Shown here piece by piece: positions 55,998 to 64,000 of a stretch of DNA of 64,000 nt. Both the position numbers and the translations under genes were made by a program. Origin of the DNA: Sphingomonas soli NBRC 100801 (GTDB lineage Bacteria > Pseudomonadota > Alphaproteobacteria > Sphingomonadales > Sphingomonadaceae); the NCBI RefSeq assembly GCF_001591025.1, contig NZ_BCTZ01000019.1, forward strand, positions 1 to 64,000, in the 5' to 3' direction. Numbering within the stretch: the stretch's first letter is position 1; each line of letters starts with the position of its first letter. The notes beneath the pieces were generated by a model. It saw only the letters and a program-made list of their open reading frames with translations. It was not told where the DNA came from and searched no databases.

Positions 55998-56411
55998 GTG
56001 CTTCTGAGCGTCCTTGCGCTGGCATTGGCCGCGCCCCCATGCACTTTGCCGCGCGAGCTTGCCGGCTGGTCGCGCACCGGCCAAGGCCTTGACACCCGCC
56101 ATGCGACGACGCGCGCTCCGCGCGGCGGGCGAGTCGAGACGCAAGTGACGATCCGCAAGGCGGGCACATTCGGCATCGCGATCAACGGTGACGGCTGGAT
56201 CGACGTAGCGCCCGAGCGTGGCAAGCCGCTGCGCATGGTGGCGGAAAATCGCGGGCCGCGTTGCTCCGGCATCAGCAAGATCGTCCGCTACCGGCTTCAG
56301 CCGGGAACGTATCGCGTGACGATCAGCAAGCTGGGCGAGCGGCGGGCGCGGGTGATGCTGGTGCATGGCGCGCGCCCGGATGGGTTTGCCCGGCGGCGGC
56401 GAAGCGGCTAG
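55998..56411 (+). CDS. Small secreted protein, GWIDVAP family, paralogue 2
   Basis: 137 aa, not recognised. A signal peptide ([12 protein letters not shown]) is followed by the same domain as paralogue 1: [20 protein letters not shown], then [20 protein letters not shown] and [17 protein letters not shown], with a basic tail. Conserved cysteines are PPCTLP and PRCSGI. The GTG at 55998 is chosen because GAGGAGA lies seven bases upstream; an ATG at 55983 is the alternative and adds MRRIS. It is divergent from the DUF2490 gene and 32 bases upstream of the transaldolase gene. Confidence 0.75.
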   Translation: MLLSVLALALAAPPCTLPRELAGWSRTGQGLDTRHATTRAPRGGRVETQVTIRKAGTFGIAINGDGWIDVAPERGKPLRMVAENRGPRCSGISKIVRYRLQPGTYRVTISKLGERRARVMLVHGARPDGFARRRRSG

Positions 56412-56443
56412 GCGGACGGCAACCAGTTCCCAGGAGTCCGACC

Positions 56444-57097
56444 ATGAAGTTCTTCGCCGATACCGCCGACACCGCCGACATTCGCGACCTGGCCGAAAGC
56501 GGCCTGCTCGACGGCGTCACCACCAATCCCTCGCTGATCCACAAGTCGGGCCGCGACTTCCTGGAAGTGGTGCGCGAGATTTGCGGGATCGTCGACGGGC
56601 CGGTCTCGGCCGAGGTCGTCGCGCTCGATCATGCGACGATGATGAAGGAAGCCGAAGTGCTTCGGAAGATCGCCGATAATGTCGCGGTAAAGGTGCCGCT
56701 GACGATCGACGGGCTCAAGACCTGCAAGGCGCTGACTGGCGACGGCACGATGGTCAACGTCACGCTCTGCTTCTCGGCTAACCAGGCGCTGCTCGCGGCC
56801 AAGGCGGGCGCGACCTTCGTATCGCCCTTCGTCGGACGTCACGACGATAACGGCTTCGACGGGATCGACCTGATCGAGGACATCCGCACGATCTACGACA
56901 ATTATGATTTCGACACCGAGATTCTGGTTGCCAGCGTGCGCCACCCGATCCACGTGCTCCAGGCCGCCAAGATCGGTGCCGACGTGATGACCGCGCCGCC
57001 CGCGGTGATCCGCCAGCTCGTCAAGCACGTGCTGACCGACAAGGGCATCGAGGGCTTCATGGCCGATTGGGCAAAGACCGGCCAGAAGATCGGCTAA
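56444..57097 (+). CDS. tal: Transaldolase, small (TalC/Fsa-like) type
   Basis: 217 aa. This decameric-type class-I aldolase belongs to the short transaldolase family of the pentose phosphate pathway. Diagnostic parts are [36 protein letters not shown], the Schiff-base Lys in NVAVKVPLT, and [14 protein letters not shown], then [24 protein letters not shown] is eight bases before the ATG. Members vary between transaldolase and fructose-6-phosphate aldolase; the family's longer form and the ASVR motif favour transaldolase. Confidence 0.95.
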   Translation: MKFFADTADTADIRDLAESGLLDGVTTNPSLIHKSGRDFLEVVREICGIVDGPVSAEVVALDHATMMKEAEVLRKIADNVAVKVPLTIDGLKTCKALTGDGTMVNVTLCFSANQALLAAKAGATFVSPFVGRHDDNGFDGIDLIEDIRTIYDNYDFDTEILVASVRHPIHVLQAAKIGADVMTAPPAVIRQLVKHVLTDKGIEGFMADWAKTGQKIG

Positions 57098-57106
57098 TCG
57101 ACAAAT

Positions 57107-57230
57107 CCTCTTCCGGAGGGAGAGGGGGACCGCGAAGCGGTGGAGGGGGTTTCTCCACGAGCAATGGCGCAGCGATTGGGGCCACTCCCCCTCCATCAGG
57201 TTCGCCGGTCCCCCTCCCCCTCCGGAGGAG
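57107..57230. repeat. REPIN-like inverted pair (family D) between tal and xerC
   Basis: CCTCTTCCGGAGGGAGAGGG continuing through GACCGCGAAGCGGTGGAGGG (57107-57150) has its reverse complement, with several mismatches, at about 57184-57230. Each arm is about 44 bp and includes an internal hairpin. The roughly 35-base centre is unrelated sequence. Confidence 0.8.
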
Positions 57231-57250
57231 GCTCCGCTAGGGTCTGTCTC

Positions 57251-58141
57251 GTGACCCAGCCGCTGCCCCTTCTCTACGCCCAGCATCTCGCCCGCGACCG
57301 GCGGCGCTCGGCGCATACGGTGCGGGCCTATGAAGCGACCGCCGTGCGGCTGATCGGGTTCCTGCAGAGCCATTGGGGTGGCGAGGTCACCCGCGATGGT
57401 CTCTCCCGGATCACTGCGGCTGATCTGCGCGCGTTCCTCGCGACGCGGCGCAACGATGGGCTCGGCAATGCCTCCGCCGCGCGCGAGCTATCGGCGGTGC
57501 GCGGTTTTCTGAAATTCGCGAGCGGTGACGAGGCAGAGTTGCCGCGCCTGCGCGGGCCGCGCGTCAAGAAAGGCGTGCCGCGCCCGATCGCGCCGCACGA
57601 AGCGGTGGCACTGGCGGAATTGGCATCGGAGGAAGCGAGCGAGCCCTGGATCGCGGCGCGCGACTGGGCGGTGCTGCTGCTGCTGTATGGGGCGGGTCTG
57701 CGCATCGGTGAAGCCGTGGGGCTGACCGGCGCGGTGCTGCCGCTGGGTGAAACCATGCGGGTGACCGGCAAGCGCGACAAGACGCGGATCGTGCCGCTGC
57801 TGCCGCAGGTGCGCGAGGCGATCCAGGCCTATGTGGCCCTCAATCCATGGGGTGTCGCGGCTGACGCGCCACTGTTTCGCGGAGCCAAGGGCGGGCCGCT
57901 GCCGCCGGGGGCGATCCGCAAATCCGTGCGCTCGGCGCGGGCGGCCTTGGGGCTTTCGGAGCGGACGACGCCGCACGCGCTGCGCCACAGCTTCGCGACG
58001 CACCTGCTCGGCCGGGGTGCCGATCTGCGCGCGCTGCAGGAATTGCTCGGCCATGCCAGCCTGAGCTCCACCCAGATCTACACTGCGGTCGATGCCGCGC
58101 ACCTTCTTGACGTGTATCGCAATGCCCATCCGCGGGCGTGA
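57251..58141 (+). CDS. xerC: Tyrosine recombinase XerC
   Basis: 296 aa. It acts with XerD at dif to resolve chromosome dimers. The SAM-like N-terminal domain has HLARDRRRSAHTVRAYEATA, and the catalytic residues are complete: Arg in GAGLRIGEAVGL, Lys in TGKRDKTRIVPL, HALRHSFATHLL (HxxR), GHASLSSTQIYT (His and the nucleophile Tyr). The GTG at 57251 (VTQPLPLLY) is chosen, since the upstream frame translates the REP-like pair. Its context near priA and dedA is not that of a mobile integrase. Confidence 0.93.
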   Translation: MTQPLPLLYAQHLARDRRRSAHTVRAYEATAVRLIGFLQSHWGGEVTRDGLSRITAADLRAFLATRRNDGLGNASAARELSAVRGFLKFASGDEAELPRLRGPRVKKGVPRPIAPHEAVALAELASEEASEPWIAARDWAVLLLLYGAGLRIGEAVGLTGAVLPLGETMRVTGKRDKTRIVPLLPQVREAIQAYVALNPWGVAADAPLFRGAKGGPLPPGAIRKSVRSARAALGLSERTTPHALRHSFATHLLGRGADLRALQELLGHASLSSTQIYTAVDAAHLLDVYRNAHPRA

Positions 58142-58153
58142 CGCGCGCTGCGC

Positions 58154-58738
58154 TCAGGCGCGGCGCTTCCAGGTAAGGACACGCCACAGATATGCGATCG
58201 CCAGCAGCACGACGATACCAGTCACGATCGGGGCGATCCAGTGATCGATTGTGTCAAAGCTGGTGCCTAGCCAATATCCCACGCCGACCAGGATCGCGTT
58301 CCACACGATGCTGCCGCCGGTCGTGTAGAGAACGAAGGTCCAGAACGGCATCCGCATCAGCCCGGCGGGGATCGAGATTACCGTGCGGCCGATCGGCATG
58401 AAGCGGAAGATGAAGACGGTGATCCCGCCCCAGCGCTGGAAGAATTGGTGCATCCTCTCGATGTCGTGCCATTCGAGCGTCAGCCAGCGGCCCCAGCGCT
58501 CGACAAAGGGGCGTAGCCGCTCATGGCCATAGCGCCGCCCGATCTCGAACCAGAACAGGTTGCCGATAATGCAGCCAAAGGTGCCGACCGCCACCAGCGC
58601 GACAAAGTCGAATCTGCCCTGGGCGGCCGCGATTCCGGCCACGCCCATAATCACTTCGGACGGGACGGGCGGAATCACATTCTCCAGCACCATCAGCAGG
58701 AAGATGCCGAAATACCCCCAGGCAAGCCAATCGATCAT
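58154..58738 (-). CDS. DedA family membrane protein
   Basis: 194 aa. Four to six hydrophobic helices with the DedA/SNARE-associated signature: FLLMVLENVIPPVPSEVIMG (acidic residue and the P-x-P-S-E motif), GNLFWFEIGRRYG, and FRFMPIGRTVISIPAGLMRM with the conserved Arg residues. DedA proteins are proposed flippases for undecaprenyl phosphate or phospholipids. It is convergent with xerC by 12 bases and lies 10 bases downstream of gshB, so it probably shares its transcript. Confidence 0.93.
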   Translation of the reverse strand: MIDWLAWGYFGIFLLMVLENVIPPVPSEVIMGVAGIAAAQGRFDFVALVAVGTFGCIIGNLFWFEIGRRYGHERLRPFVERWGRWLTLEWHDIERMHQFFQRWGGITVFIFRFMPIGRTVISIPAGLMRMPFWTFVLYTTGGSIVWNAILVGVGYWLGTSFDTIDHWIAPIVTGIVVLLAIAYLWRVLTWKRRA

Positions 58739-58748
58739 ATGGGTGCGA

Positions 58749-59708
58749 TCAGCCTGCCATCGCCGCGACGCGGCGTTCGATCGCTTGCCAGATCACCGCG
58801 CCGGTATCGCTGCCGTTGAACTTGTCGATCGCGACGATGCCGGTGGGGGAGGTCACGTTGATCTCGGTCAGCCACTCGCCGCCGATCACGTCGATGCCGA
58901 CGAACAGCAGCCCGCGCTTCTTGAGTTCGGGGCCGAGCACGTCGCAGATTTCCTGCTCGCGCGCGGTCAGCTCGGTCTTCGCCGCCGATCCGCCGACCGC
59001 GAGGTTCGACCGAATTTCGCCGGCGCCCGGAATGCGATTGATCGCGCCTGCAACTTCGCCATCGACCAGCACGATGCGCTTGTCGCCCTCTGCGACGCTC
59101 GGCAGGAACGCCTGGATCATGTGGGGCTCGCGCCAGGCCGTGTTGAACACTTCGATCAGCGCTGAGAGATTGGCGCCGTCGCTGCCCACCTTGAAGATCG
59201 CCTTGCCGCCATTGCCATGCAGCGGCTTGATGACGACCTCTTTATGTTCGGCGAGGAATGCGCGCGCCTCATCAAGGCTGCGGGTTACCAATGTCGGCGG
59301 CATGAACTGCGGATAATCCAGCACGAAAACCTTTTCCGGAGCGTTGCGCACGCTGGCCGGATCGTTGACCACCAAAGTCCTCTCGGCAATCCGATCCAAT
59401 AGGTGAGTCGCCGTGATATACCCCAGATCAAACGGCGGATCCTGCCGCATCAGCACGACATCGGCCTGCTCGCCCAGATCGAGGCTGACCGGATCGCCGA
59501 AACGGAAGTGATCGCCCTCGACGCGCTGCACGGTCACCGGATGAGCCTTGGCCCAGACACGGCGATCGCGGTAATTGAGGTCTTCTGCGGCGTAATGGAA
59601 CAGCCTGTGTCCGCGCGCCTGCGCCGAGAGCATCAACGCAAAGGTTGAATCGCCCGCGATGTTGATCGCATCCAGCGGGTCCATCTGCACGGCAACGGTA
59701 AGCGGCAT
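58749..59708 (-). CDS. gshB: Glutathione synthetase GshB
   Basis: 319 aa, ATP-grasp ligase that joins gamma-glutamylcysteine and glycine. The N-terminal VAVQMDPLDAINIAGDSTFA, ATP-grasp segment EVVIKPLHGNGGKAIFKV, and NRIPGAGEIRSNLAVGGSA, then EINVTSPTGIVAIDKFNG, are diagnostic. AAGGA lies seven bases before the second ATG (59708); the first ATG at 59714 is too close, so 59708 is preferred. A REP pair separates it from yraN upstream. Confidence 0.96.
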   Translation of the reverse strand: MPLTVAVQMDPLDAINIAGDSTFALMLSAQARGHRLFHYAAEDLNYRDRRVWAKAHPVTVQRVEGDHFRFGDPVSLDLGEQADVVLMRQDPPFDLGYITATHLLDRIAERTLVVNDPASVRNAPEKVFVLDYPQFMPPTLVTRSLDEARAFLAEHKEVVIKPLHGNGGKAIFKVGSDGANLSALIEVFNTAWREPHMIQAFLPSVAEGDKRIVLVDGEVAGAINRIPGAGEIRSNLAVGGSAAKTELTAREQEICDVLGPELKKRGLLFVGIDVIGGEWLTEINVTSPTGIVAIDKFNGSDTGAVIWQAIERRVAAMAG

Positions 59709-59723
59709 TCGCATTTCCTTCTA

Positions 59724-59787
59724 CGTCACCCGAGCGAAAGCTGGGCGCCCCTGCGGCCAGAGTTCCCAGCTTTCGCTGGGGTGACGG
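59724..59787. repeat. REP-like inverted pair (family A) upstream of gshB
   Basis: ACGTCACCCGAGCGAAAGCT continuing GGG, and CCCAGCTTTCGCTGGGGTGA continuing CGG, are opposite arms about 18 bases apart. It sits in the yraN-gshB gap just upstream of the gshB ribosome site. Confidence 0.8.
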
Positions 59788-59816
59788 TTAGTATCTAGGT
59801 GATCTATTGAACTAAG

Positions 59817-60170
59817 TCACCCTATCCAAGCGTTCTCGATATGGCGAGGGAGTGCGCGGGGGGCAATGAGGATCACGTCGACGCGGATATCGTCGCCCGG
59901 CCGGGCATAACGCGGCATGAGGAGCTCGGCGGCACGCGCAACGCGCGAGAGGCGGCGCTCATCGATCGCGAAATCGAGATCCGCCTGAGTGGCACGTGTT
60001 TTCACTTCAACAAAGGCAACGAGATTGCCCCTGCGAACGATCAGATCGACCTCACCTGCGGCCGTTCGGACGCGGCGATCGAGAATTTTCCAGCCCTTGA
60101 GCCACAGCCACCATGCCGCGCGGCGCTCTCCGTCGCGACCGCTCAGCTCGGCGGCGCGGCGGTCTCTCAT
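59817..60170 (-). CDS. yraN: YraN family protein (UPF0102, nuclease-like)
   Basis: 117 aa. A restriction-endonuclease-like fold is suggested by the motif GEVDLIVRRGNLVAFVEVKT (E..D...EVK) and RAAWWLWLKGWKILDRRVRT. Members are conserved beside rsmI and lpoA in many proteobacteria; the function is unproven. The ATG at 60170 overlaps the rsmI stop (ATGA). The longer open frame lies inside rsmI and is rejected. Confidence 0.93.
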   Translation of the reverse strand: MRDRRAAELSGRDGERRAAWWLWLKGWKILDRRVRTAAGEVDLIVRRGNLVAFVEVKTRATQADLDFAIDERRLSRVARAAELLMPRYARPGDDIRVDVILIAPRALPRHIENAWIG

Positions 60171-61003
60171 TCGCCCTTCATCGCCATTGCGCGGGCGTAG
60201 AGTTCGCGGCGATCCAGCCCAAGCTTCTTCGCGACTTCGCCCGCCGCCTTGGATGCGGGCAGCCGGGTGAGCGCCTCCGCGAGGGCGGCGTCCGCATCCT
60301 CGACGCTGGCGGGTGGTGCTTCGCCGGGTGGGGCGACGACGATGACGATTTCGCCTTTGGGTGGGGCATCCGCATAACGCTCGGCAAGCTGGGTGAGAGT
60401 CCCGGTCACGCACTCCTCGAACCGCTTGGTAATTTCGCGCGCCACCGCTGCCTCGCGGTCGCCCAGTCCTTCGGCCAGCGCGGAGAGGCAGGCGGAGAGG
60501 CGGGGCCCCGATTCGTAGAGTAGGAGGGTAGCGCGGACGCTCGCGATCTCGGCGATCGATTCGGCGCGGGCCAGTTGTTTGCTCGGCAGGAAGCCCAGGA
60601 AGAAGAAGCGGTCCGTCGGCAAGCCTGCCAGCGTGAGCGCGGCGACCGCGGCGCAGGGGCCGGGGATCGTCGTAACGGCATGGCCGGCGGCGCGGGCATC
60701 GCGGACCAGCTTGAATCCAGGATCGGAGATGAGCGGGGTCCCCGCGTCGGAGACAAGCGCCACCACCTCGCTACCCATGCGTGCGATCAGCCCCGGGCGG
60801 ACGGTGTCGGCGTTGTGGTCGTGATAGGGCGTCATCCGCCCCTTTGCGCCGAGGTGGCGAAAAAGGCCCGCTGTCACGCGGCTGTCCTCGACAGCAACCA
60901 CATCCGCGTTCAAGAGTATTTGCGATGCCCGCGGAGAAAGGTCGCCGAGATTGCCGATAGGCGTAGCGACGATATAGAGGCCGGGCGAAAGTACAGAGTC
61001 CAT
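60167..61003 (-). CDS. rsmI: 16S rRNA (cytidine-2'-O)-methyltransferase RsmI
   Basis: 278 aa. It methylates the ribose of C1402 in 16S rRNA with SAM. The tetrapyrrole-methylase fold has GLYIVATPIGNLGDLSPRAS, AVEDSRVTAGLF, YHDHNAD, ALVSDAGTPLISDPGFKLV and IPGPCAAVAALTLAGLPTD. No ribosome site is visible before the ATG. It is divergent from the LpoA-like gene (11-base gap), the arrangement found around lpoA in E. coli. Confidence 0.97.
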   Translation of the reverse strand: MDSVLSPGLYIVATPIGNLGDLSPRASQILLNADVVAVEDSRVTAGLFRHLGAKGRMTPYHDHNADTVRPGLIARMGSEVVALVSDAGTPLISDPGFKLVRDARAAGHAVTTIPGPCAAVAALTLAGLPTDRFFFLGFLPSKQLARAESIAEIASVRATLLLYESGPRLSACLSALAEGLGDREAAVAREITKRFEECVTGTLTQLAERYADAPPKGEIVIVVAPPGEAPPASVEDADAALAEALTRLPASKAAGEVAKKLGLDRRELYARAMAMKGE

Positions 61004-61014
61004 CGAGGAGAGTC

Positions 61015-62220
61015 ATGGCAGACCGCGCAGCAAATCCGCAACGGAAGCTTTCGGGAGTCATGCGCTTTGTAGCGCTGGCGATGGCGGCGGCGCTCGCCGC
61101 GTGCTCCACTGGCCCGCGAATCATCCCCGATGCCGAACGTCCGCCCGTCATCGAAGCGCCGCGGCCGGTGGCGCCGCGTCCGATCGCGCCCGGCCTGCCG
61201 CAGGATATCGCTCGGCACCGCGTCGCGTTGCTGGTGCCGCTGACCGGGCCGAACGCCGGCGTAGGCACATCGCTGTCGAACGCCACCCAGCTCGCCATCC
61301 TCGATACCAAGAGCGACGTGCTGCGCATCACCACCTATGACACGGCGCCGGGTGCCGCCAATGCTGCAAGCCAGGCGATCGCCGATGGCAACACGCTGAT
61401 CCTCGGGCCGCTGCTGGCGGACGATGCCCGCGAAGTCGCGCCGATCGCGCGCCGCGCGCGCGTTCCGGTGCTCAGCTTCTCGAACGACGCCAGCGTGGCG
61501 GGCAATGGCACCTATCTTCTCGGCTATTCGCCTGCGCAATCGATCGAGCGCGTGGTCGAATACGCCAAGACTTCGGGCATCACTCAGTTTGCAGGACTCA
61601 TTCCGACGGGGCTTTATGGCGAGCGCGCGTCCACCGCGCTGTTGCGCTCGGTCGAGGGGACGGGTGGCAAGGTGCTTGCGATGGAGACGTTCGATAGCCG
61701 GCCCGGGTCGATGACCAATGCTGTCACCAAGCTCGGTCGCGTGCCCTATCAGGCGATCCTGATCGCAGGATCGGGCGGCAGCGCCGTGACGGCCGCGCCA
61801 GTGATACGCCGTTCGCCGGGCGGCAAGACCGCGCGTATCCTAGGCACGGAATTGTGGAATACCGATTCCGGAATTGGCGGAAATGCAGTGCTCAACGGGG
61901 CCTGGTTCGCCAGCGTGCCGGACAATTATTACCGGCAATATGCCACCAAATATCGCGCCCGCTTTGGTGCTGCGCCTTATCGGATGTCGACGCTTGGCTA
62001 TGACGCGGTGTTGCTAACCATTCGGATTGCGCGCGATTGGCGGCCGGGGGATGCGTTTCCGGAAGGCAGGCTGATGGAGCGCGAAGGATTTGCCGGGCTC
62101 GACGGGGCGTTCCGCTTCGGGGGGGACGGCGTAGCCGAGCGCGCGCTGGAAGTGCAGGAGATCCGCGGCGGACAGACGGTGACGGTCTCGACCGCGCCGC
62201 AGAATTTCCGCGGGAATTAA
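61015..62220 (+). CDS. Penicillin-binding protein activator (LpoA-like lipoprotein)
   Basis: 401 aa. A lipobox (AALAAC-STG) near residue 29 predicts an outer-membrane lipoprotein. The mature part is a type-I periplasmic binding-protein fold: RVALLVPLTGPNAGVGTSLS, TLILGPLLADDAREVAPIAR and YLLGYSPAQSIERVVEYAKT, as in the C-terminal domain of LpoA/YraM, which activates PBP1A. The TPR N-terminal domain of E. coli LpoA is missing, replaced by a short proline-rich linker. GAGGAG is five bases before the ATG. Its neighbours rsmI and yraN support the LpoA call. Its stop overlaps the hemW stop by four bases. Confidence 0.9.
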   Translation: MADRAANPQRKLSGVMRFVALAMAAALAACSTGPRIIPDAERPPVIEAPRPVAPRPIAPGLPQDIARHRVALLVPLTGPNAGVGTSLSNATQLAILDTKSDVLRITTYDTAPGAANAASQAIADGNTLILGPLLADDAREVAPIARRARVPVLSFSNDASVAGNGTYLLGYSPAQSIERVVEYAKTSGITQFAGLIPTGLYGERASTALLRSVEGTGGKVLAMETFDSRPGSMTNAVTKLGRVPYQAILIAGSGGSAVTAAPVIRRSPGGKTARILGTELWNTDSGIGGNAVLNGAWFASVPDNYYRQYATKYRARFGAAPYRMSTLGYDAVLLTIRIARDWRPGDAFPEGRLMEREGFAGLDGAFRFGGDGVAERALEVQEIRGGQTVTVSTAPQNFRGN

Positions 62221-63347
62221 GCCAGCACGATCTCGCGCAGGATCGCCTCCAGCACGGGCATGCCCGATTCTGTGACGATCAGGCGCGAGCCATCCCGCAC
62301 GATCAGGTCGAGTGGGATGAGCCGCGCGAGAGCCCTCTCGTCGATCGGCGCGTCCGGAATGCGATCCAGGTCCACCCCTTCGGTCAGCCGCAAGCCCATC
62401 AGCAGCGCTTCGACGCCGCGGTCATGGCGGGACAGGGCGTCCTCGAGCTGCGTGCCATGGCCGTTGCGCCCAATCGCGGCGATCCAGTTTTCGGGCTTTT
62501 TGTGGCGGACCGTCGCCATGCCGGTGCGGCGGCCATGTGCGCCAGGGCCGATCCCCGCATAGTCGCCATAGCGCCAATAGGTCAGGTTGTGCCGGCTTTC
62601 CGACCCCCGGCGCGCATGATTCGAGACCTCGTAAGGCGGCAGGCCTGCTGCGGTGGTGATCGCGCGGGTCGCCTCGAACAGATCGGCGGCGGCATCGGGA
62701 TCGAAAGCGGCCAGTTCGCCCTTGTCGAACAGCGTCGCGAAGCGCGTGCCGGGCTCGATGGTCAGCTGATAAAGCGAGAGATGCTCGGTGCCGAAAGCGA
62801 GCGCGCGGGCGAGTTCGGCCTCCCACTGGGCCTGTGTCTGCTCGGGACGCGCATAGATGAGGTCGAAGCTTACCCGCGCGAAGTGCTTCTGCGCGGTCTC
62901 TAGCGCCCCCAGCCCCTCGTTTACGTCATGCGCGCGGCCCAGGAAGCGCAGCGCCGCATCGTCCAGCGCCTGCAATCCCAGAGAGACGCGATTCACGCCC
63001 GCCGCCGCCAGATCGGCAAACCGCGCGGCCTCCACCGATGAGGGGTTGGCTTCCAGCGTGATCTCGACGCCGGGCTCGAATCCCCAGGCGCGTTCGGCAG
63101 CATCGATCACCGCGGCCACCGTTTCGGGCGGCATCAGCGAGGGCGTGCCGCCGCCGAAGAAGATCGAACCCAATTTCCGTCCCGGCAACAGGGCCGCCTC
63201 GTGGGCCAGATCGGCGAGCATCGCGGCCCGCCACGCTTCCTGGTCCACACTCTCGCGGACATGACTGTTAAAGTCGCAATAGGGGCATTTGGACACGCAG
63301 AACGGCCAGTGCACATAGAGCGCGAGCGGAGGTGTCTCGGTTGCCAT
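62217..63347 (-). CDS. hemW: Heme chaperone HemW (radical SAM)
   Basis: 376 aa. It binds heme and an Fe-S cluster and delivers heme to target proteins. The radical-SAM motif is CVSKCPYCDF (C-x3-C-x2-C followed by Phe); HemN has a Cys at that Phe, so this is HemW rather than coproporphyrinogen oxidase. Also visible are FFGGGTPSLMPP and VNRVSLGLQALDDAALRFLG. The ATG at 63347 (MATETPP) lies 15 bases behind the 3' end of tRNA-Gly, so the mRNA may be processed from a tRNA precursor. The longer frame passes through the tRNA and is rejected. Confidence 0.95.
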   Translation of the reverse strand: MATETPPLALYVHWPFCVSKCPYCDFNSHVRESVDQEAWRAAMLADLAHEAALLPGRKLGSIFFGGGTPSLMPPETVAAVIDAAERAWGFEPGVEITLEANPSSVEAARFADLAAAGVNRVSLGLQALDDAALRFLGRAHDVNEGLGALETAQKHFARVSFDLIYARPEQTQAQWEAELARALAFGTEHLSLYQLTIEPGTRFATLFDKGELAAFDPDAAADLFEATRAITTAAGLPPYEVSNHARRGSESRHNLTYWRYGDYAGIGPGAHGRRTGMATVRHKKPENWIAAIGRNGHGTQLEDALSRHDRGVEALLMGLRLTEGVDLDRIPDAPIDERALARLIPLDLIVRDGSRLIVTESGMPVLEAILREIVLA

Positions 63348-63362
63348 GATCGCGTGGGGGCC

Positions 63363-63436
63363 TGGAGCGGGTAACGGGAATCGAACCCGTGTATTCAGCT
63401 TGGAAGGCTGCTGCACTACCATTGTGCTATACCCGC
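63363..63436 (-). tRNA. tRNA-Gly(TCC), CCA encoded
   Basis: 74 bases. On the minus strand the acceptor arm GCGGGTA pairs with TACCCGC, followed by discriminator T and encoded CCA (63363-63365). The T arm contains GGTTCGATTCC. The anticodon loop is CTTCCAA with anticodon TCC, closed by a GCAGC/GCTGA stem with one outer mismatch. The D arm reads AGCACAATGGTAGTGC. Confidence 0.95.
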
Positions 63437-63754
63437 TTAAAGCCATGAACTCAGTGCTTTAGCGTGATCCCTGTCATGATTTTGCGGATGGTATCGCAAA
63501 ATGCCCGGCAGCGATGCGACTGCCCAGTGCCACAAGCACCCGAAGCTGGTCAACACGGAGCATCCCGCTGCGGGCCGAATTGGGCGGCCGTTGGTGCAAG
63601 TTGCGTCCTGGGGCCTTCTCCGCCGGGGCGAAGCGGAAATCCCGACAGCTTTTATTACCATTCTAACAAAGCTTGTAACTGGAGGTTGGTGGCCCGCGCG
63701 CTCAGTTTCGCGAGGCAGGTTGAAGCCTGCTTCATCGAAACGAGGGGAATCGCG
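63437..63754. other. Intergenic region (318 bp), no gene seen
   Basis: This lies between tRNA-Gly and the last gene and is divergent, so it should contain both promoters. A perfect 8-bp hairpin ATTTTGCG/CGCAAAAT is at 63479-63502, and a second small hairpin (GCAGGttgaaGCCTGC) lies shortly before the last gene. A 85-codon open frame here has no ribosome site or recognisable content. Confidence 0.5.
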
Positions 63755-64000
63755 ATGAACACCCGTAATTTCATCAAGGCTATCTGCGTCGTCGCGCTGG
63801 CCGGTGTGGCAACGCCCGCGATCGCGCGCGACAAGGACAAGCAGGTCGAACTCACCAAGTGTGAAGTCTCGGCGGGGAGCATCGCGATCACCGAAGGGGA
63901 CCAGCAGGGCTGGACTCAGTTCAAGCTATCCAGCCCGCGCGGCATGCTGGGCAAGCTGATCGAGGAATCGGGATGCTTCACGCTGCACAATCCGGCGAGC
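63755..64000 (+). CDS. Secreted hypothetical protein, truncated by window end
   Basis: 82 codons seen, no stop. GAGGGG lies eight bases before the ATG. A signal peptide (MNTRNFIKAICVVALAGVAT, then PAIA) precedes a mature region beginning RDKDKQVELTKCEVSAGSIA and continuing ITEGDQQG, then SSPRGMLGKLIEESGCFTL. The pattern of a Cys, a glycine-rich strand and SGCF is reminiscent of CsgG/HfaB-type proteins, but the fragment is too short to decide. Confidence 0.75.
   Translation, partial: MNTRNFIKAICVVALAGVATPAIARDKDKQVELTKCEVSAGSIAITEGDQQGWTQFKLSSPRGMLGKLIEESGCFTLHNPAS

Noticed and set aside
57251..58141. XerC as an integrase of a genomic island
   Set aside because: Its length, motif set and housekeeping neighbours fit chromosomal XerC. 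The window shows no attachment-site pair next to the tRNA or the gene.
63348..63446. N-terminal extension of hemW
   Set aside because: It would translate through the tRNA-Gly gene; the family start is MATETPP at 63347.
63501..63758. 85-codon ORF before the last gene
   Set aside because: It has no ribosome site, odd composition, and ends inside the start of the signal-peptide gene at 63755.

Overview
This is a GC-rich, gene-dense chromosomal segment of an alphaproteobacterium, most likely Sphingomonas or a close relative in the Sphingomonadaceae. The reasons are the nfuA/nitroreductase/tsaB/rimI/mucR/fur block, an Rrf2-led suf operon, an F1 operon (atpHAGDC) with an epsilon subunit lacking its helical domain, an FnrL-type O2 sensor, a MucR regulator, and several families of short REP-like inverted repeats. 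No rRNA, CRISPR array, prophage or transposase is visible. One tRNA, Gly(TCC), lies near the right end.

Layout, left to right. 0-10 kb: phoH, an M61 peptidase, miaB, a small GIY-YIG nuclease framed by inverted REP copies, a PlsC acyltransferase, a TonB_C-type secreted protein, then the leftward block nfuA, nitroreductase, tsaB (TTG start), rimI, mucR, fur. 10-18 kb: an M16 peptidase, a repeat-filled gap, fadD, ggt, pyrD. 18.5-25 kb: the suf operon (rrf2-sufB-hypothetical-sufC-sufD-sufS-sufT-sufA), mostly with overlapping stop/start codons, and with a REP pair between sufC and sufD that carries the sufD ribosome-binding site. 25-33 kb: CAP protein, aldo/keto reductase, GreB-like factor, a five-PAS hybrid histidine kinase, DUF2721, a GNAT-like protein, and an fnr gene facing a 29-codon membrane ORF across a perfect FNR-type palindrome.

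33-39 kb: the F1 operon, leftward, with REP elements in two gaps and a secreted hypothetical protein between atpD and atpC. 39-47.6 kb: a secreted hypothetical, a strong terminator, an RhlE-type helicase, a PilZ protein, a cupin, a GH43/MFS pair behind a LacI-type operator palindrome, and ada. 47.6-52.4 kb: an envelope protease group with a membrane-anchored trypsin-like protease and two tandem paralogues, one with HExxH and one with the catalytic Glu replaced (HAxxH). 52.5-64 kb: priA, two paralogous small secreted proteins around a convergent DUF2490 gene, transaldolase, xerC, dedA, gshB, yraN, rsmI, an LpoA-like lipoprotein, hemW directly behind tRNA-Gly, and a truncated secreted protein at the edge.

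Themes are Fe-S and redox homeostasis (suf, nfuA, Fur, Rrf2, FnrL, hemW, miaB, gshB), energy (F1-ATPase) and cell-envelope proteolysis. I see no defence island or obvious mobile cassette. The least explained items are the FNR-site micro-ORF, the GIY-YIG/REP unit, the HExxH/HAxxH pair, and the unknown genes inserted in the suf and atp operons.
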